From a bacterium (lineage in GTDB: Bacteria > Pseudomonadota > Alphaproteobacteria > SP197), in contig JAPPGE010000047.1 of NCBI GenBank assembly GCA_028821455.1, forward strand, positions 18,161-82,160: a stretch of 64,000 nt of DNA, read 5' to 3'. Made by a program: the position numbers and the translations under genes. Positions within the stretch are counted from its first letter, which is position 1; every line of letters begins with the position of its first letter. The notes under the pieces were generated by a model. It saw nothing but the letters and a program-made list of their open reading frames with translations. It searched no databases and was not told the DNA's origin. Shown one piece after another: positions 40,176 to 52,016 of the stretch.

Positions 40176-41498
40176 ATGCGTCTGACCCGCTATTTCCTGC
40201 CGACGCTCAAGGAAACTCCTGCCGAGGCACAGATTGCCTCGCACCGGCTGATGCTGCGTGCCGGCATGGTCCGTCAGGCCGGTGCCGGCATCTATTCCTG
40301 GCTCCCGCTGGGCTTTCGTGTCCTCAAGCGAATCGAAACCATCGTGCACGAGGAAATGCAAAGAGCCGGCGCCCACGCCGTCCTCATGCCCACCATGCAG
40401 CTGGCCGACCTGTGGCGTGAAAGCGGGCGCTACGATGCCTACGGGCCGGAGATGCTGCGGATTCGCGACCGCCACGGTCGCGACATGCTCTATGGCCCAA
40501 CCAATGAGGAACAGATCACCCAGATCATGCGTGACGACATCCAGAGTTACCGTGACCTGCCGCGAAACCTCTATCACATTCAATGGAAGTTTCGGGACGA
40601 GATCCGCCCGCGCTTCGGGGTCATGCGCGGGCGCGAGTTCCTCATGAAGGATGCCTATTCGTTCGACCTTGACTTCGAATCGGCACGGCGTTCCTACAAC
40701 ACCATGTTCGTCGCCTATCTGAGAACCTATGCGCGCATGGGCTTGAGGGCGATTCCTCTGCAGGCCGATTCCGGCCCCATCGGCGGCGACCTCTCGCACG
40801 AATTCGTCATTCTCGCAGCCACTGGCGAAACCAGGGTCCACGCTGACAGGCGCCTGCTCGACATGGATGCCGCCTGTTCCGGCATCGACTATGACGGCGA
40901 TCTTGAACCCGTCGTCAGGGCGTGGACATCGCTCTATGCGGCGAGCGACGACAAGCATGACCCCGAAACTGCACCGGTTTCAGGATCAGACCTGCTTGTT
41001 GCGCGCGGCATTGAGGTCGGTCACATCTTCTACTTCGGCACCAAGTATTCCGAAGCCATGGGGGCCAGTGTCGCGATGCCCGATGGGGAGCGGCGGCTGC
41101 TGCACGGCGGCTCCTATGGCATCGGTGTCTCGCGCCTTGCCGGCGCCATCATCGAGGCCTGTCATGACGACGCCGGGATCATCTGGCCGGACAGTGTTGC
41201 CCCCTTCGACGCCGGTATCGTCAATCTCAAGACGGGCGATCCGCTTTGTGATTCCATCGCGGCGGCTGCAGAAGAGCGTCTCCATGCCGCCGGTCTCGAG
41301 GTGCTCCACGATGATCGCGACGAAAGGGCAGGGGTAAAATTCTCCGACATGGACCTCATCGGTCTTCCCTGGCAGATCATCGTCGGCCCGCGTGGAGCAG
41401 CATCTTCCAGGGTGGAACTCAAGCGCCGCGCCGATGGCCAGCGACTGGACCTGTCACTGGACGATGCAGTCCCCTGCATTCTCGATTCACGCACGTGA
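40176..41498 (+). CDS. proS: Prolyl-tRNA synthetase (short alphaproteobacterial type)
   Basis: ProS charges tRNA-Pro. The 440-residue protein has class II motif 1 ([20 protein letters not shown]), motif 2 ([25 protein letters not shown]) and motif 3 ([13 protein letters not shown]). The anticodon-binding domain is near the C-terminus ([18 protein letters not shown]). The length shows that it lacks the editing insertion domain found in the ~570-residue E. coli enzyme; alphaproteobacteria usually have this short type. The stop overlaps the lolC GTG. Confidence 0.95.
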   Translation: MRLTRYFLPTLKETPAEAQIASHRLMLRAGMVRQAGAGIYSWLPLGFRVLKRIETIVHEEMQRAGAHAVLMPTMQLADLWRESGRYDAYGPEMLRIRDRHGRDMLYGPTNEEQITQIMRDDIQSYRDLPRNLYHIQWKFRDEIRPRFGVMRGREFLMKDAYSFDLDFESARRSYNTMFVAYLRTYARMGLRAIPLQADSGPIGGDLSHEFVILAATGETRVHADRRLLDMDAACSGIDYDGDLEPVVRAWTSLYAASDDKHDPETAPVSGSDLLVARGIEVGHIFYFGTKYSEAMGASVAMPDGERRLLHGGSYGIGVSRLAGAIIEACHDDAGIIWPDSVAPFDAGIVNLKTGDPLCDSIAAAAEERLHAAGLEVLHDDRDERAGVKFSDMDLIGLPWQIIVGPRGAASSRVELKRRADGQRLDLSLDDAVPCILDSRT

Positions 41499-42743
41499 TT
41501 GGCACATTCGAACTGACGGTGGCCCTGCGCTATCTGAAATCCCGACGCCAGGAGGGATTCATCTCGGTCACCGCCGGCTTCTCCCTTGTCGGCATCTGCC
41601 TCGGGGTCGGTGCCCTCATCATCGTCATGTCGGTGATGAACGGATTTCGCCACGAACTCATTACCCAGATCCTCGGATTCAAGGGCCACGTCACAATTGC
41701 CGCGCCTGCCGGTGGCCTCGCGGATTATGGCGAACTGGCCAGCGATGTCGCGGCGCTCCCAGAGGTCAACCTTGCCGCGCCGGTGATCGAAGGCCAGGTT
41801 CTCGCATCATCGCGCCATGCCCATGCCGGCGTGATCGTTCGCGGACTGACGGCCGATGACCTTGCCGCCAAGCCGTTGATTGCCGACAACATCGTCGCCG
41901 GCACGCTTGATCGACAGGAGGACCAACCCGGCATCATCGCCGGTTCCAGGCTGATGCGCCGCCTCGGCCTCAGGCTCGGCGACTCGATGACACTTCTCTC
42001 GCCACGTGGCCTGCCCACGGCCCTCGGCACCATGCCGCGGTCGGTCTCATGGCCGGTAGTGGGCGTCTTCGAGGTTGGCATGTACGAGTTCGATTCCGGT
42101 GTTGTCTTCGTGCCGCTCGGCCTGGCACAGACCTATTTCCGTCTGGAAGACCGGGTGACGGAGATCGAGGTCATGATCACAGGCCCGGAACAACCGGCGA
42201 TGGCGGCGGCGGAGATTCGCCACATCGTGGCCGATACCGCCCCACCGGGGGTTGTCGTCGTGGACTGGCAACAAACCAACCGTCACCTCTACGCAGCCCT
42301 TCAGGTGGAACGCGATGTAATGTTCCTCATCCTGACACTCATCATCCTTGTTGCCGCCTTCAACATCATCTCCTCGCTCATCCTCCTCGTGAAGGACAAG
42401 AACGGCGATATCGCCATCATGCGCACCATGGGCGCGACACGCGGCAGCGTCATGCGCATCTTCCTCCTGACCGGTTCGGCCATCGGCATTGCGGGGACAC
42501 TTGCCGGCGCCGTTATCGGTGTCCTGTTCTGCCTTCACATCGAGGAAATCCGCCAATTGATCCAGACGCTCATCGGTCTCGAGCTGTTTCCCGCCGAAGT
42601 CTATTTCCTGTCCCGTCTGCCGGCACGGCTTGACTGGCCGGAAGTCGTGACCATCTCCCTGATGGCGCTGGGTCTTGCCTTTCTCGCTTCCCTCTATCCC
42701 GCCTGGCGGGCGGCCCGCATCGAACCCGCCGATGCCTTGCGCT

Positions 42744-42751
<8 letters not shown>
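41495..42751 (+). CDS. lolC: Lipoprotein-releasing ABC transporter permease (LolC/LolE family)
   Basis: The protein extracts outer-membrane lipoproteins from the inner membrane together with LolD. The 418-residue protein has four membrane segments: one near the N-terminus ([20 protein letters not shown]), then a large periplasmic domain, then three C-terminal segments ([19 protein letters not shown] and following). [10 protein letters not shown] and the C-terminal [18 protein letters not shown] are family signatures. Only one permease gene is present next to lolD, so a homodimer (LolF-like) is possible. GTG start. Confidence 0.93.
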
Positions 42752-43418
<667 letters not shown>

Positions 43419-43745
43419 ACCACGTCACGTGTCCTGCGCACGGTGGTCATTTCCACACCCCGCCCGTTCGGGTGCGGCATCGACGCGCAGGGAAACGGAG
43501 CTTGCCGGTCGTGGGATCTCGGCGCTTTGCGGCCGGCGAAACGGAGTTGAACTGCGCAAACAGGAAGGCGCGAAACGTGCGCCGGACTCGCCGTGTTGAC
43601 GAGTTTTGTTGATCAGATCGAGCGGAACCATGTTGTCGTGCCAAACGCTGCCGGAGGACGTCGTCCGGGGGGTTCGGGATTGACCTGACGATGCCGTTCG
43701 TTCCGGGCGGTGGACCATCCACAGGCCGGGGTGGGAGAGTGCGTC
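43419..43745. other. 327-nt intergenic region before dnaE
   Basis: No protein-coding signal that I trust appears on either strand. The frame of dnaE is open back to 43710 but without a better start. I see no good terminator for lolD and no clear -35/-10 pair; TTGACG near 43596 lacks a matching -10. The dnaE promoter should lie here. Confidence 0.55.
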
Positions 43746-46700
43746 ATGACCGGTTTCGTCCACCTGCGTGTTCATACTCCCTTCTCCCTCCTTGAGGGAG
43801 CGGTGAAGATTCCGCAGCTCGTCGAGCTTTGCGTTGCCAATGGCATGCCGGCCATGGCTATCACCGATACAGGAAACATGTTCGGTGCGCTGGAGTTCGC
43901 ATCGGCATGCGCGGCGAACGGAATCCAGCCGATCATCGGGACCTTGCTTGCCATCCGCCACGATGAGGAGGAGAGGCTGCGTGATCCCGATCACGCCGAA
44001 CGCCTGGTCCTGCTTGCCCGTGACAACGAGGGATACGCCAATCTCCTCGACCTGATGAGCGAAGCCTGCCTGACGACGGGTTCGGGCGATCTCCCTTCGC
44101 TTCTTCTCGATGATCTCGCCGGTCGGTGCGATGGTCTGATCTGCCTTACCGGGGGGGCATCGGGCCCTCTTGGCCAGCTGGTCCGTTCCGGAGCCATGGA
44201 GCAGGCACATCTGCACCTGGAGCGCCTGCGTGACCTTTTCGGGGAATGCCTCTATGTCGAGATCCAGCGGCACGGCTTCGAGGCGGAAGACGCAAGCGAG
44301 ACAGGAATGCTCGACCTCGCCTACGAGCTCGATCTCCCGCTGGTGGCCACCAACGACGTCATGTTTGCCGACGAAACCATGCATCAGGCCCACGACGTGC
44401 TGATGTGCATTGCTGGCGGTGCCACCATAGACCGGCCCGACAGGCGCCGCGTGAGCCCGGATCACGGATTTGCCAGCCCCGAGGCCATGGCGGCACGTTT
44501 CGAAGACCTCCCCGAGGCCATTGCCAACACGCTCACGATTGCCCGGCGATGTAGTGCGACCTCTCCGGTACGGCCCCCAATTCTGCCTCCCTTTCCGGTT
44601 GCCGGGGAATGGAGCGAGGACGACGAACTTCGCCGCCAGGCGCGGGAAGGACTGGACCAGCGCCTTCGTCGGCTTCCCGACACACTGGATACCGGGCCCT
44701 ATCGCGAACGCCTCGAGTTCGAACTTGACGTGATCATCAACATGGGGTTTGCCGGTTACTTCCTGATCGTTGCCGAATTCATCCAGTGGGCAAAGGGCCA
44801 GGATATTCCCGTCGGTCCGGGTCGCGGATCGGGCGCCAGTTCCGTGGTGGCATGGTCTCTCACCATCACCGACCTCGACCCCATCCAGTTCGGCCTTCTT
44901 TTCGAACGCTTCCTCAATCCGGACAGGGTGTCGATGCCCGACTTTGACATCGACTTCTGTCAGGACCGTCGTGATGAAGTGATTGCCCACGTCCAGGAGC
45001 GCTATGGCGCCGACAGGGTGGCGCAGATCATCACCTTCGGCACACTTCAGGCACGCGCCGTGGTGCGTGATGTCGGGCGCGTGCTGCAATTGCCCTACCA
45101 TCGTGTGGACGGGCTGGCGAAGCTCATCCCTCACAACCCGGCTCACCCGGTCTCCCTGCAGCAGGCCATTGACGACGAGCCGGCGTTGAAGGATGCCATG
45201 ATGGACGACGCGGTCAGGCGGCTGATCGAGACCGCGCTCAGGCTCGAAGGCCTCTACCGCCATGCCAGTACACATGCCGCCGGAGTCGTCATTGGCGATC
45301 GCCCGCTCCGCCAGCTGATCCCGCTCTATCGCGATCCGCGTTCGGAGTTTCCGGTGTCGCAGTTCCACATGAAGGACGTGGAAAAGGCCGGACTCGTCAA
45401 GTTCGATTTTCTCGGTCTCAAGACCCTGACGGTTCTCAAGCGTGCCCGTACTCTGCTGGCAAGGCGAGGCACGACCGTCGACCTCGACAACCTGCCGCTC
45501 GACGACGCCGACACGTTTGCCATGCTGACCAGGGCCGAGACCATCGGGGTTTTCCAGCTCGAGGGACAGGGCATGCGCGACGCCCTGAGCCATCTCAAGC
45601 CCGATTCCATCGAGGACATCATCGCCCTGGTATCGCTCTACCGTCCCGGACCCATGGACAACATTCCGCAGTTCTGCAACCGCAAGCATGGTCACGAGGA
45701 GGTCGACTACCTTCACCCATCGCTTGAGGAGGTGCTGAGCGAAACCTACGGCGTCATCATCTATCAGGAACAGGTGATGCAGATCGCCAGGATTCTGGCT
45801 GGATACAGTCTCGCCGAAGCGGACCTGTTGCGACGAGCTATGGGCAAGAAGATCAAGGCGGAGATGGCAGCCCAGCGCGACCGCTTTGTATCCGGCGCCA
45901 CCAGCCGCGGTGTCGATGAGAGGCGGGCCACCGAGATCTTCAACCTCGTGGACAAATTCGCAGGGTACGGGTTCAACAAGAGCCATGCCGCGGCGTACGC
46001 CATCGTCGCCTACCAGACTGCCTGGCTGAAGGCACATCATCCCGTCGAATTTCTGGCCGCATCGATGACCCTCGACATGGGGAACACCGACAAGCTCGAT
46101 CATTTCAGACAGGAACTCGTCCGTCTCGATATTCCCCTGCTGCCACCGGACATCAACCGGTCGGATGTCTCGTTCACCGTGGAGGAAATTGGGGGAGGCA
46201 GGGCGGCGGTACGCTATGCGCTTGCCGCCCTCCGGAACGTTGGCGAGGGAGCGATGAAGGCCCTCGTCGCCGAACGCGACGCCAACGGTCCCTTTTCAGG
46301 CCTCTTCGAATTCGCCTCGAGACTCGATACGCGCGTTGTCAAGAAGCGACAACTGGAAATGCTCGCCTGTGCCGGCGCCTTTGACTGCATCGACGATAAC
46401 CGGGCCCGGGTCGTCGCCAACATCAACCGTCTGGTCCAGTTCAATGCCAGCATTGTTGCAGAACGCGAAAGCAAGCAGCAAAACCTGTTCGGTGACGACG
46501 GCGATGCCCGTGACCCAGAACTCGTCGATGCCCTGGCATGGACACCGGCCGATGCCCTCAAGGCTGAAGCTGAAGCGATCGGCTTCTATCTGTCGGCCCA
46601 TCCACTGGAGGCCTACGATGGCGAACTGACGAGGCTGGGTGTCTTGACGCACGCAGACGCCCTCGACGTTGCCCGTGAACACGACACGGGGCCGTTCCGG

Positions 46701-47171
46701 CTCGCCGGTGTGCCGGTTGCCAGGCGCGAGAGGACGAGCGCCAGGGGCAACCGCTATGCCTTTCTGGAACTCTCGGACCGTTCCGGACATTACGAGATCG
46801 TCGTCTTTTCCGATACGCTCGATGCCTGCGCCGGCAAACTCGACGGGCCAGGGCCCTTCTTTCTCGAAGTCGATGGCCGTGTGGATGGCGAGAATGTGCG
46901 TTTCTCGGCGCGTCGCATCGTGCGTCTCGACGAGATGGTATCGAAATCGCTCAAGGCCTTTGTCCTTCATATCGATGCAGGCGAATCAGTCGTCGCCCTG
47001 CAGCAGGTTCTCGACAACGCCGAACCCGGACAGGGGCGTATAACGCTTTCCTATGCCGCCCTGAGTGGCAAGGTGGTGGATATTGTTCTGCCCAGGCGGT
47101 TTTCCCTCTCGCCTGGTCTGAAAGCCCAGATCGAGGCCTTGCCGGGACTCCGCTCGGTGGAGGCGGCCTGA
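43746..47171 (+). CDS. dnaE: DNA polymerase III subunit alpha
   Basis: DnaE is the replicative polymerase catalytic subunit. The 1141-residue protein has the N-terminal PHP domain (FVHLRVHTPFSLLEGAVKI), the catalytic aspartates in MPDFDIDFCQDRRDEVI (about residue 400), GPGRGSGASSVVAW just upstream, the KFDFLGLKTLTVL and GYGFNKSHAAAYAIVAYQTA regions, and an OB-fold near residues 985-1060. This is the DnaE1 type, without a proofreading domain. I use the ATG at 43746 because it gives the standard start. Confidence 0.96.
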   Translation: MTGFVHLRVHTPFSLLEGAVKIPQLVELCVANGMPAMAITDTGNMFGALEFASACAANGIQPIIGTLLAIRHDEEERLRDPDHAERLVLLARDNEGYANLLDLMSEACLTTGSGDLPSLLLDDLAGRCDGLICLTGGASGPLGQLVRSGAMEQAHLHLERLRDLFGECLYVEIQRHGFEAEDASETGMLDLAYELDLPLVATNDVMFADETMHQAHDVLMCIAGGATIDRPDRRRVSPDHGFASPEAMAARFEDLPEAIANTLTIARRCSATSPVRPPILPPFPVAGEWSEDDELRRQAREGLDQRLRRLPDTLDTGPYRERLEFELDVIINMGFAGYFLIVAEFIQWAKGQDIPVGPGRGSGASSVVAWSLTITDLDPIQFGLLFERFLNPDRVSMPDFDIDFCQDRRDEVIAHVQERYGADRVAQIITFGTLQARAVVRDVGRVLQLPYHRVDGLAKLIPHNPAHPVSLQQAIDDEPALKDAMMDDAVRRLIETALRLEGLYRHASTHAAGVVIGDRPLRQLIPLYRDPRSEFPVSQFHMKDVEKAGLVKFDFLGLKTLTVLKRARTLLARRGTTVDLDNLPLDDADTFAMLTRAETIGVFQLEGQGMRDALSHLKPDSIEDIIALVSLYRPGPMDNIPQFCNRKHGHEEVDYLHPSLEEVLSETYGVIIYQEQVMQIARILAGYSLAEADLLRRAMGKKIKAEMAAQRDRFVSGATSRGVDERRATEIFNLVDKFAGYGFNKSHAAAYAIVAYQTAWLKAHHPVEFLAASMTLDMGNTDKLDHFRQELVRLDIPLLPPDINRSDVSFTVEEIGGGRAAVRYALAALRNVGEGAMKALVAERDANGPFSGLFEFASRLDTRVVKKRQLEMLACAGAFDCIDDNRARVVANINRLVQFNASIVAERESKQQNLFGDDGDARDPELVDALAWTPADALKAEAEAIGFYLSAHPLEAYDGELTRLGVLTHADALDVAREHDTGPFRLAGVPVARRERTSARGNRYAFLELSDRSGHYEIVVFSDTLDACAGKLDGPGPFFLEVDGRVDGENVRFSARRIVRLDEMVSKSLKAFVLHIDAGESVVALQQVLDNAEPGQGRITLSYAALSGKVVDIVLPRRFSLSPGLKAQIEALPGLRSVEAA

Positions 47172-47175
47172 AGCT

Positions 47176-47204
47176 TGATGTCGGGGTGGTGACGGTCTAA
47201 ATAC
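47176..47204 (+). promoter_or_regulatory. Promoter for rpsB-tsf
   Basis: TTGATG (47176-47181), a 17-nt spacer and TAAATA (47199-47204) lie 99 nt before rpsB, directly after the dnaE stop. It is one of the best promoter matches in the window, and the ~90-nt leader leaves room for ribosomal-protein autoregulation by S2. Confidence 0.6.
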
Positions 47205-47302
47205 CGCCCATTGATCCAACCCGCACGCGGACCAGATCTTTCCGGTGCCGGCCCGTCCGGTCCCGGTCCGCGGAGGCAGAACCGGAAGAGGAGCAAGATG
47301 CC

Positions 47303-48217
47303 ATGACAATGCCGCAATTCACCATGCGCCAGCTGCTGGAAGCCGGTGTTCACTTCGGACATCAGGCAAGGCGCTGGAATCCGAAGATGAAACCCTACAT
47401 CTTCGGTGAACGCAACGATGTTCACATCATTGATCTCCAGCAAACGGTACCGATGCTGCGGCATGCTTTGCAGAGAGTTCGCGATGTCGTCGCCGGAGGA
47501 GGCAGGGTGTTGTTTGTTGGCACCAAGCGCCAGGCCCAGGAGGCCATTGCCGAGGCAGCCGAACGTTGCGGCCAGTACCACGTCAACCACCGCTGGCTTG
47601 GCGGCATGCTGACCAATTGGAAGACCGTATCGAATTCCATCAGGAGGTTGCGCGACCTTGAAGAACGTCTCGGCGAGGACATCACCGGCCTCACCAAGAA
47701 GGAAGTCCTGCGCATGACACGGGAACGCGACAAGCTCGAGCGCGCGCTCGGAGGCATCAAGGACATGGCGGGACTTCCCGATATCCTTGTGGTGATCGAC
47801 ACCAACAAGGAAGACATTGCCATATCTGAGGCGCGCAAGCTCAACATTCCCATCGTTGCCGTCATCGACAGCAACTGCGATCCCGATGTGGTCGATCTCG
47901 TGGTTCCCGGCAATGACGATGCCATTCGCGCGATCACGCTTTACTGTGACCTCTTCGCCCGTGCTGTTCTCGATGGAATTGAAGCCGAGTTGGCGGCCTC
48001 CGGTGAGGATCTTGGTGCCCGTGCCACGGTCGACGAGCCCGCGATCGATACGGAAGCGACCGGGGAGAACGCGGAAGACGACGTGAAACCCAGTGATCAG
48101 GAACCGCAGGTCGAAGTGCCGGAAGCGCCGGATACGCAGGATACACCGTCACAGGGTCAAGCGCCTGATCAGGCCCAGCCACAAGAGGCAGCAGAACTGC
48201 CGAGGATTGAACAATGA
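47303..48217 (+). CDS. rpsB: 30S ribosomal protein S2 with acidic C-terminal extension
   Basis: S2 binds the head of the small ribosomal subunit. The 304-residue protein has the N-terminal [46 protein letters not shown], and [20 protein letters not shown]. From about residue 240 there is an extra ~60-residue tail rich in Glu, Asp, Pro and Gln, absent from the 241-residue E. coli protein. GGAAGAGGAG serves as the ribosome-binding site. The stop overlaps tsf by 4 nt. Confidence 0.96.
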   Translation: MTMPQFTMRQLLEAGVHFGHQARRWNPKMKPYIFGERNDVHIIDLQQTVPMLRHALQRVRDVVAGGGRVLFVGTKRQAQEAIAEAAERCGQYHVNHRWLGGMLTNWKTVSNSIRRLRDLEERLGEDITGLTKKEVLRMTRERDKLERALGGIKDMAGLPDILVVIDTNKEDIAISEARKLNIPIVAVIDSNCDPDVVDLVVPGNDDAIRAITLYCDLFARAVLDGIEAELAASGEDLGARATVDEPAIDTEATGENAEDDVKPSDQEPQVEVPEAPDTQDTPSQGQAPDQAQPQEAAELPRIEQ

Positions 48218-49149
48218 CGGCTATTTCAGCGGCGCTGGTCAAGCAACTGCGGGACAGGTCCGGCGCCGGCATGATGGACTGCAAGAAGGCGCTGGTGGAA
48301 ACGGCCGGTGACATGGAGGCCGCCGTGGACTGGCTGCGCAGCAGGGGTCTGGCCGCAGCAGCCAAGAAGGCCGGCAGGGTAGCCGCCGAGGGCCTCGTGG
48401 CAACTGCTGTTTCAGAAGATGGACGCCACGGGGCCGTGGTCGAGATCAACGCTGAAACCGACTTTGTGGCCCGCAACGAGATGTTCCAGGATTTCGTGCG
48501 CCATGCGGCAACCCTCGCGCTTGACAGTCAGGGTGACATCGATTCCCTGGCCAGAAAGGCGTGGCCGGGCTCGACCGTGTCAGTTCAGGAACGTCTCACC
48601 GACCTGGTGGCGACCATAGGCGAGAACCTGCAGATCAGGCGATCCCATGTGCTCGGTGTGACACATGGTACCGTGGCGCACTATGTCCATACGGCGGCCG
48701 CCCCGGGCATGGGCAGGATTGCCGTGATTGTCGCCCTCGAATCGACCGGTGATCGTGAAATCCTGCATGATGCGGGCAGGAAACTGGCCATGCATATCGC
48801 TGCAAGCAGACCCGAGGCGGTGACGACGGAAGCCCTGGATCCAGCATTGGTCGAGCGCGAGCGCGCGGTGCTGACCGAGCAGGCACGCGAGTCGGGCAAA
48901 CCCGAGGCCATCGTGGAACGGATGGTCGAAGGCCGTCTGCGCAAGTTCTTCCAGGATGTCGTTCTCATGGAACAGGTCTATGTCATCGATGGCGAAAGCC
49001 GGGTGGACAAGGTCATGGAAGATCTTGCCCGTGAACTGGGCGCGTCGGTGGAGGTAGCCGGTTTCGTGCGGTACGGTCTTGGTGAGGGAATCGAGAAAAA
49101 GGAAAGCGACTTCGCCGCCGAGGTCGCGGCCGCAGCCAGCGGGAGGTGA
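48214..49149 (+). CDS. tsf: Translation elongation factor Ts
   Basis: EF-Ts exchanges GDP for GTP on EF-Tu. The 311-residue protein has the UBA-like N-terminus ([20 protein letters not shown]), then [15 protein letters not shown] and the dimerisation region. rpsB-tsf is the universal bacterial pair. The length is normal. Confidence 0.97.
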   Translation: MTAISAALVKQLRDRSGAGMMDCKKALVETAGDMEAAVDWLRSRGLAAAAKKAGRVAAEGLVATAVSEDGRHGAVVEINAETDFVARNEMFQDFVRHAATLALDSQGDIDSLARKAWPGSTVSVQERLTDLVATIGENLQIRRSHVLGVTHGTVAHYVHTAAAPGMGRIAVIVALESTGDREILHDAGRKLAMHIAASRPEAVTTEALDPALVERERAVLTEQARESGKPEAIVERMVEGRLRKFFQDVVLMEQVYVIDGESRVDKVMEDLARELGASVEVAGFVRYGLGEGIEKKESDFAAEVAAAASGR

Positions 49150-49182
49150 CGGCGACCCTATCCGGTGCCGGCAGACCAGCGC

Positions 49183-49923
49183 ATGAAATGCCAACCTCAC
49201 TACAGACGCGTCCTCGTGAAGGTGTCGGGCGAGGCGCTGATCGGTGAGGGCGAGCACGGTGTTGATCCACGAGAGGCAGGGCGCATTGCCGATGATATCG
49301 CCGAGGCCGTCGCGACGGGGACCCGGATTGGCATTGTGATTGGCGGGGGCAACATCTTCAGGGGTGTGGCCGGTGCCGCCCGAGGCATGGAGCGGGTGTC
49401 CGCCGACCACATGGGCATGCTGGCAACGGTTATCAACGCGCTGGCTCTCGAGCACGCACTCGCCGGCAAGGGCCTCGAGACCAGAGTCCTCTCCGCCATA
49501 CCAATGCCTACAATCTGTGAACCCTATGCGCGGACCCGCGCCGTTGCCCACCTTGACAAGGGGCGGGTGGTCATCTTTGCCGCGGGCACGGGGAGCCCGT
49601 ATTTCACCACCGACACGGCTGCGGCACTGCGGGCTGTGGAGACCGGTTGCGATGCGCTCTTCAAGGCAACCCAGGTCGACGGTGTCTACTCTGCCGATCC
49701 GACTACGGACAGAAATGCGGTACGATACGACAGATTGAGTTACCACGACGTGCTGGTGCAGAACCTCCGGGTCATGGATGCAGCGGCGATTTCGCTGGCG
49801 CGGGACAACAATCTTCCGTGTCTTGTCTTTTCGCTTCACGAACCGGGAGGGCTTTCGGCAGTTCTGAAGGGAGTCGGGCGATACACGATCATCTCGACGC
49901 AGGAGGGAGAGGGTCATGGCTGA
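49183..49923 (+). CDS. pyrH: UMP kinase
   Basis: PyrH phosphorylates UMP to UDP in pyrimidine nucleotide synthesis. The 246-residue protein has [16 protein letters not shown] at the start, the [12 protein letters not shown] motif, [19 protein letters not shown] and [17 protein letters not shown], all typical of bacterial UMP kinase. I use the ATG at 49183; a GTG at 49165 in frame adds six residues. It overlaps frr by 8 nt. Confidence 0.96.
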   Translation: MKCQPHYRRVLVKVSGEALIGEGEHGVDPREAGRIADDIAEAVATGTRIGIVIGGGNIFRGVAGAARGMERVSADHMGMLATVINALALEHALAGKGLETRVLSAIPMPTICEPYARTRAVAHLDKGRVVIFAAGTGSPYFTTDTAAALRAVETGCDALFKATQVDGVYSADPTTDRNAVRYDRLSYHDVLVQNLRVMDAAAISLARDNNLPCLVFSLHEPGGLSAVLKGVGRYTIISTQEGEGHG

Positions 49924-50473
49924 TGATCTGGTTAAGGATCTCAAACGCCGCATGGAAGGCGCTTTGGAGGTGTTGCGCAGGGAGTTTGCAGGCCTGCGTA
50001 CCGGCCGGGCCTCGGTCAGTCTTCTGGACCCGGTCATGGTGGAAGCGTACGGCAGCCGCATGCCCGTCAACCAGGTTGGCAGCGTGAGTGCGCCGGAGGC
50101 ACGACTGCTGACAGTGCAGGTGTGGGACAGAAGTCTCGTCAACGCCGTGGAAAAGGCAATCCGCAATGCCGACCTGGGGCTCAATCCCCAGAGCGACGGC
50201 CAGACGGTACGCGTGCCCATTCCGCAACTCGACGAGGAGAGGCGCGTCGAGATCACGCGCATTGCCGGCAAGTATGCCGAGCAGGCAAAGATCGCCATTC
50301 GCAATGTCAGGCGAGACGGAAACGACCGGCTCAAGCGTCTGGAACGTGATGGCGAAATCTCTCAGGACGAACTGCATCAACGGACCGGTGTCATCCAGGA
50401 ACTGACCGATGCCGAGATTGACCGCGTCGACGAGCTGCTTGACATCAAGCAGACCGAAATCATGCAAGTCTGA
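49916..50473 (+). CDS. frr: Ribosome recycling factor
   Basis: RRF splits terminated ribosomes with EF-G. The 185-residue protein has the family pattern [51 protein letters not shown], and KLAEKYAEQ-like [18 protein letters not shown]. The length is standard. uppS starts 6 nt after the stop. Confidence 0.97.
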   Translation: MADDLVKDLKRRMEGALEVLRREFAGLRTGRASVSLLDPVMVEAYGSRMPVNQVGSVSAPEARLLTVQVWDRSLVNAVEKAIRNADLGLNPQSDGQTVRVPIPQLDEERRVEITRIAGKYAEQAKIAIRNVRRDGNDRLKRLERDGEISQDELHQRTGVIQELTDAEIDRVDELLDIKQTEIMQV

Positions 50474-50479
50474 GTCTTG

Positions 50480-51211
50480 ATGGTCGCCGTTTGTAATCAT
50501 GACGGGCGGCTGTTGCGTCATGTCGCCATCATCATGGATGGCAATGGCCGATGGGCCAGCCAGCGAAGCCTGCCGAGGGAGGAGGGACATCGCGCCGGAG
50601 CCGAGTCCGTCCGCCGCATCCTCCAGGCGGCTATCGAACTTTCCATTCCCTACCTCACCGTCTTTGCGTTCTCTTCCGAGAACTGGCGCCGGCCTGGCCG
50701 GGAGGTGGGCCATCTCATGAGTCTTGTGCGGTATCATCTCAGCAACGAGAAGGACGAACTCGTCAGCAGGGGAATTCGAGTCGGGTTCATCGGCGATCGT
50801 TCGGGTCTCGATCGCGACGTTCTGGGTCTCATGTCCGACATGGAGCGCTCGACGGCGGGTGGAACCGCCCTTACGGTTACGGTGGCGCTCAATTACGGCG
50901 CCCGCGACGAGATTGTCCGGGCGGCGCGCGCCCTTGCCACGGACTGCATTGCGGGCGGTCTTGAGCCCGGCATGCTCGACGAGGAGGGTTTCGCCCGTCA
51001 CCTTGACACCTCGACATTGCCGGATCCGGATCTCATCATCCGAACCGGCGGTGAACAGCGCCTGAGCAATTTTCTTGCTTGGCAAGGCGCCTATGCGGAA
51101 CTGGTGTTTCTGGATGTACCATGGCCGGAATTCAGCCGAGACGATCTCGAGGCTGCCGTCAGCGAGTTTCACCGCCGTGACCGACGATACGGCGCTGTCA
51201 AAACCTCCTGA
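50480..51211 (+). CDS. uppS: Undecaprenyl pyrophosphate synthase
   Basis: UppS extends farnesyl diphosphate with isopentenyl units to the C55 lipid carrier for peptidoglycan and O-antigen. The 243-residue protein has the cis-prenyltransferase motif [13 protein letters not shown] with catalytic Asp20, the [13 protein letters not shown] motif and [19 protein letters not shown] at 50477 precedes the ATG; I chose the ATG. Its 3' end overlaps cdsA by 35 nt. Confidence 0.96.
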   Translation: MVAVCNHDGRLLRHVAIIMDGNGRWASQRSLPREEGHRAGAESVRRILQAAIELSIPYLTVFAFSSENWRRPGREVGHLMSLVRYHLSNEKDELVSRGIRVGFIGDRSGLDRDVLGLMSDMERSTAGGTALTVTVALNYGARDEIVRAARALATDCIAGGLEPGMLDEEGFARHLDTSTLPDPDLIIRTGGEQRLSNFLAWQGAYAELVFLDVPWPEFSRDDLEAAVSEFHRRDRRYGAVKTS

Positions 51212-52016
51212 ACGGCGCCCCGCTGAAGCGGTCCGGCGGCTGTTCTCGGCCGCCGTTCTGGCTGCCGTTGCTGTGCTCATCACCCAACTTGGTGGCATGT
51301 GGTTTGCCCTGCCAGCACTTGTTCTTGCCGGCGTGCTGCTTCACGAGTGGTACCGGCTGTCCGCCACTCCGGGATATCTCTTCTCCGCTGCTGCAATCAT
51401 TGCCTCCTGGATCGCCATTGGCTGGCAGGAGAATCTGGTGATGGCTTTCTATGCCCTCGCCGTCGGCATGGTCGGTAGCGCTTTCTATCTCCTTGTGAAG
51501 GGACATGAGGCGAGGATGCCTTGGGCAATCTCCGGTATGGCCTATGTCGGCATTCCCATGGTGGCGCTGGTGTGGATGCGCAACGCTGACGGAAGCAGTC
51601 TCGTCCTGCTGTGGATGTTCCTTGTCATCTGGGCATCGGATTCCGCCGCTTTCGTTGTCGGTCGCATCATTGGTGGGCCCCTGCTGTATCCTTCCGTCAG
51701 CCCCGCCAAGACATGGGCAGGGGCTATCGGAGGCTTCCTGGCATCCGTTGCCACCGGGGTTGGCACCGCGGTCATGATCCAGCAGACATGGACAGTGGCG
51801 CTCGTGCTGAGTGTCGTCCTCTGCCTTGCCGCGCAGTCCGGAGACCTCGTGCAGTCGGCTCTCAAGAGGCGGTGGCAGGTCAAGGACGCCGGCAGCCTCA
51901 TTCCGGGCCATGGCGGCCTCATGGATCGGCTAGACTCGCTCGTCTTCGCTGCGCCTGTCTTTGCCGTGGTCTGGACGATCATATCCCTGGAGGTGGACAA
52001 TGCCGCCATCCCCTGA
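51177..52016 (+). CDS. cdsA: Phosphatidate cytidylyltransferase
   Basis: CdsA makes CDP-diacylglycerol from phosphatidate and CTP, the branch point of phospholipid synthesis. The 279-residue protein has about eight membrane segments, [15 protein letters not shown] and the C-terminal signature [20 protein letters not shown] place the start at the GTG at 51177, which overlaps uppS by 35 nt; an upstream start would give a non-hydrophobic shadow sequence. The N-terminal ~20 residues are not family-specific, so the exact start is uncertain. Confidence 0.92.
   Translation: MTDDTALSKPPERRPAEAVRRLFSAAVLAAVAVLITQLGGMWFALPALVLAGVLLHEWYRLSATPGYLFSAAAIIASWIAIGWQENLVMAFYALAVGMVGSAFYLLVKGHEARMPWAISGMAYVGIPMVALVWMRNADGSSLVLLWMFLVIWASDSAAFVVGRIIGGPLLYPSVSPAKTWAGAIGGFLASVATGVGTAVMIQQTWTVALVLSVVLCLAAQSGDLVQSALKRRWQVKDAGSLIPGHGGLMDRLDSLVFAAPVFAVVWTIISLEVDNAAIP

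Noticed and set aside
43425-46103. 892-codon open frame on the minus strand opposite dnaE
   Set aside because: Long antisense frames are common in high-GC DNA. It covers the conserved dnaE polymerase and PHP domains exactly opposite, has no ribosome-binding site and its translation has no recognisable domain.
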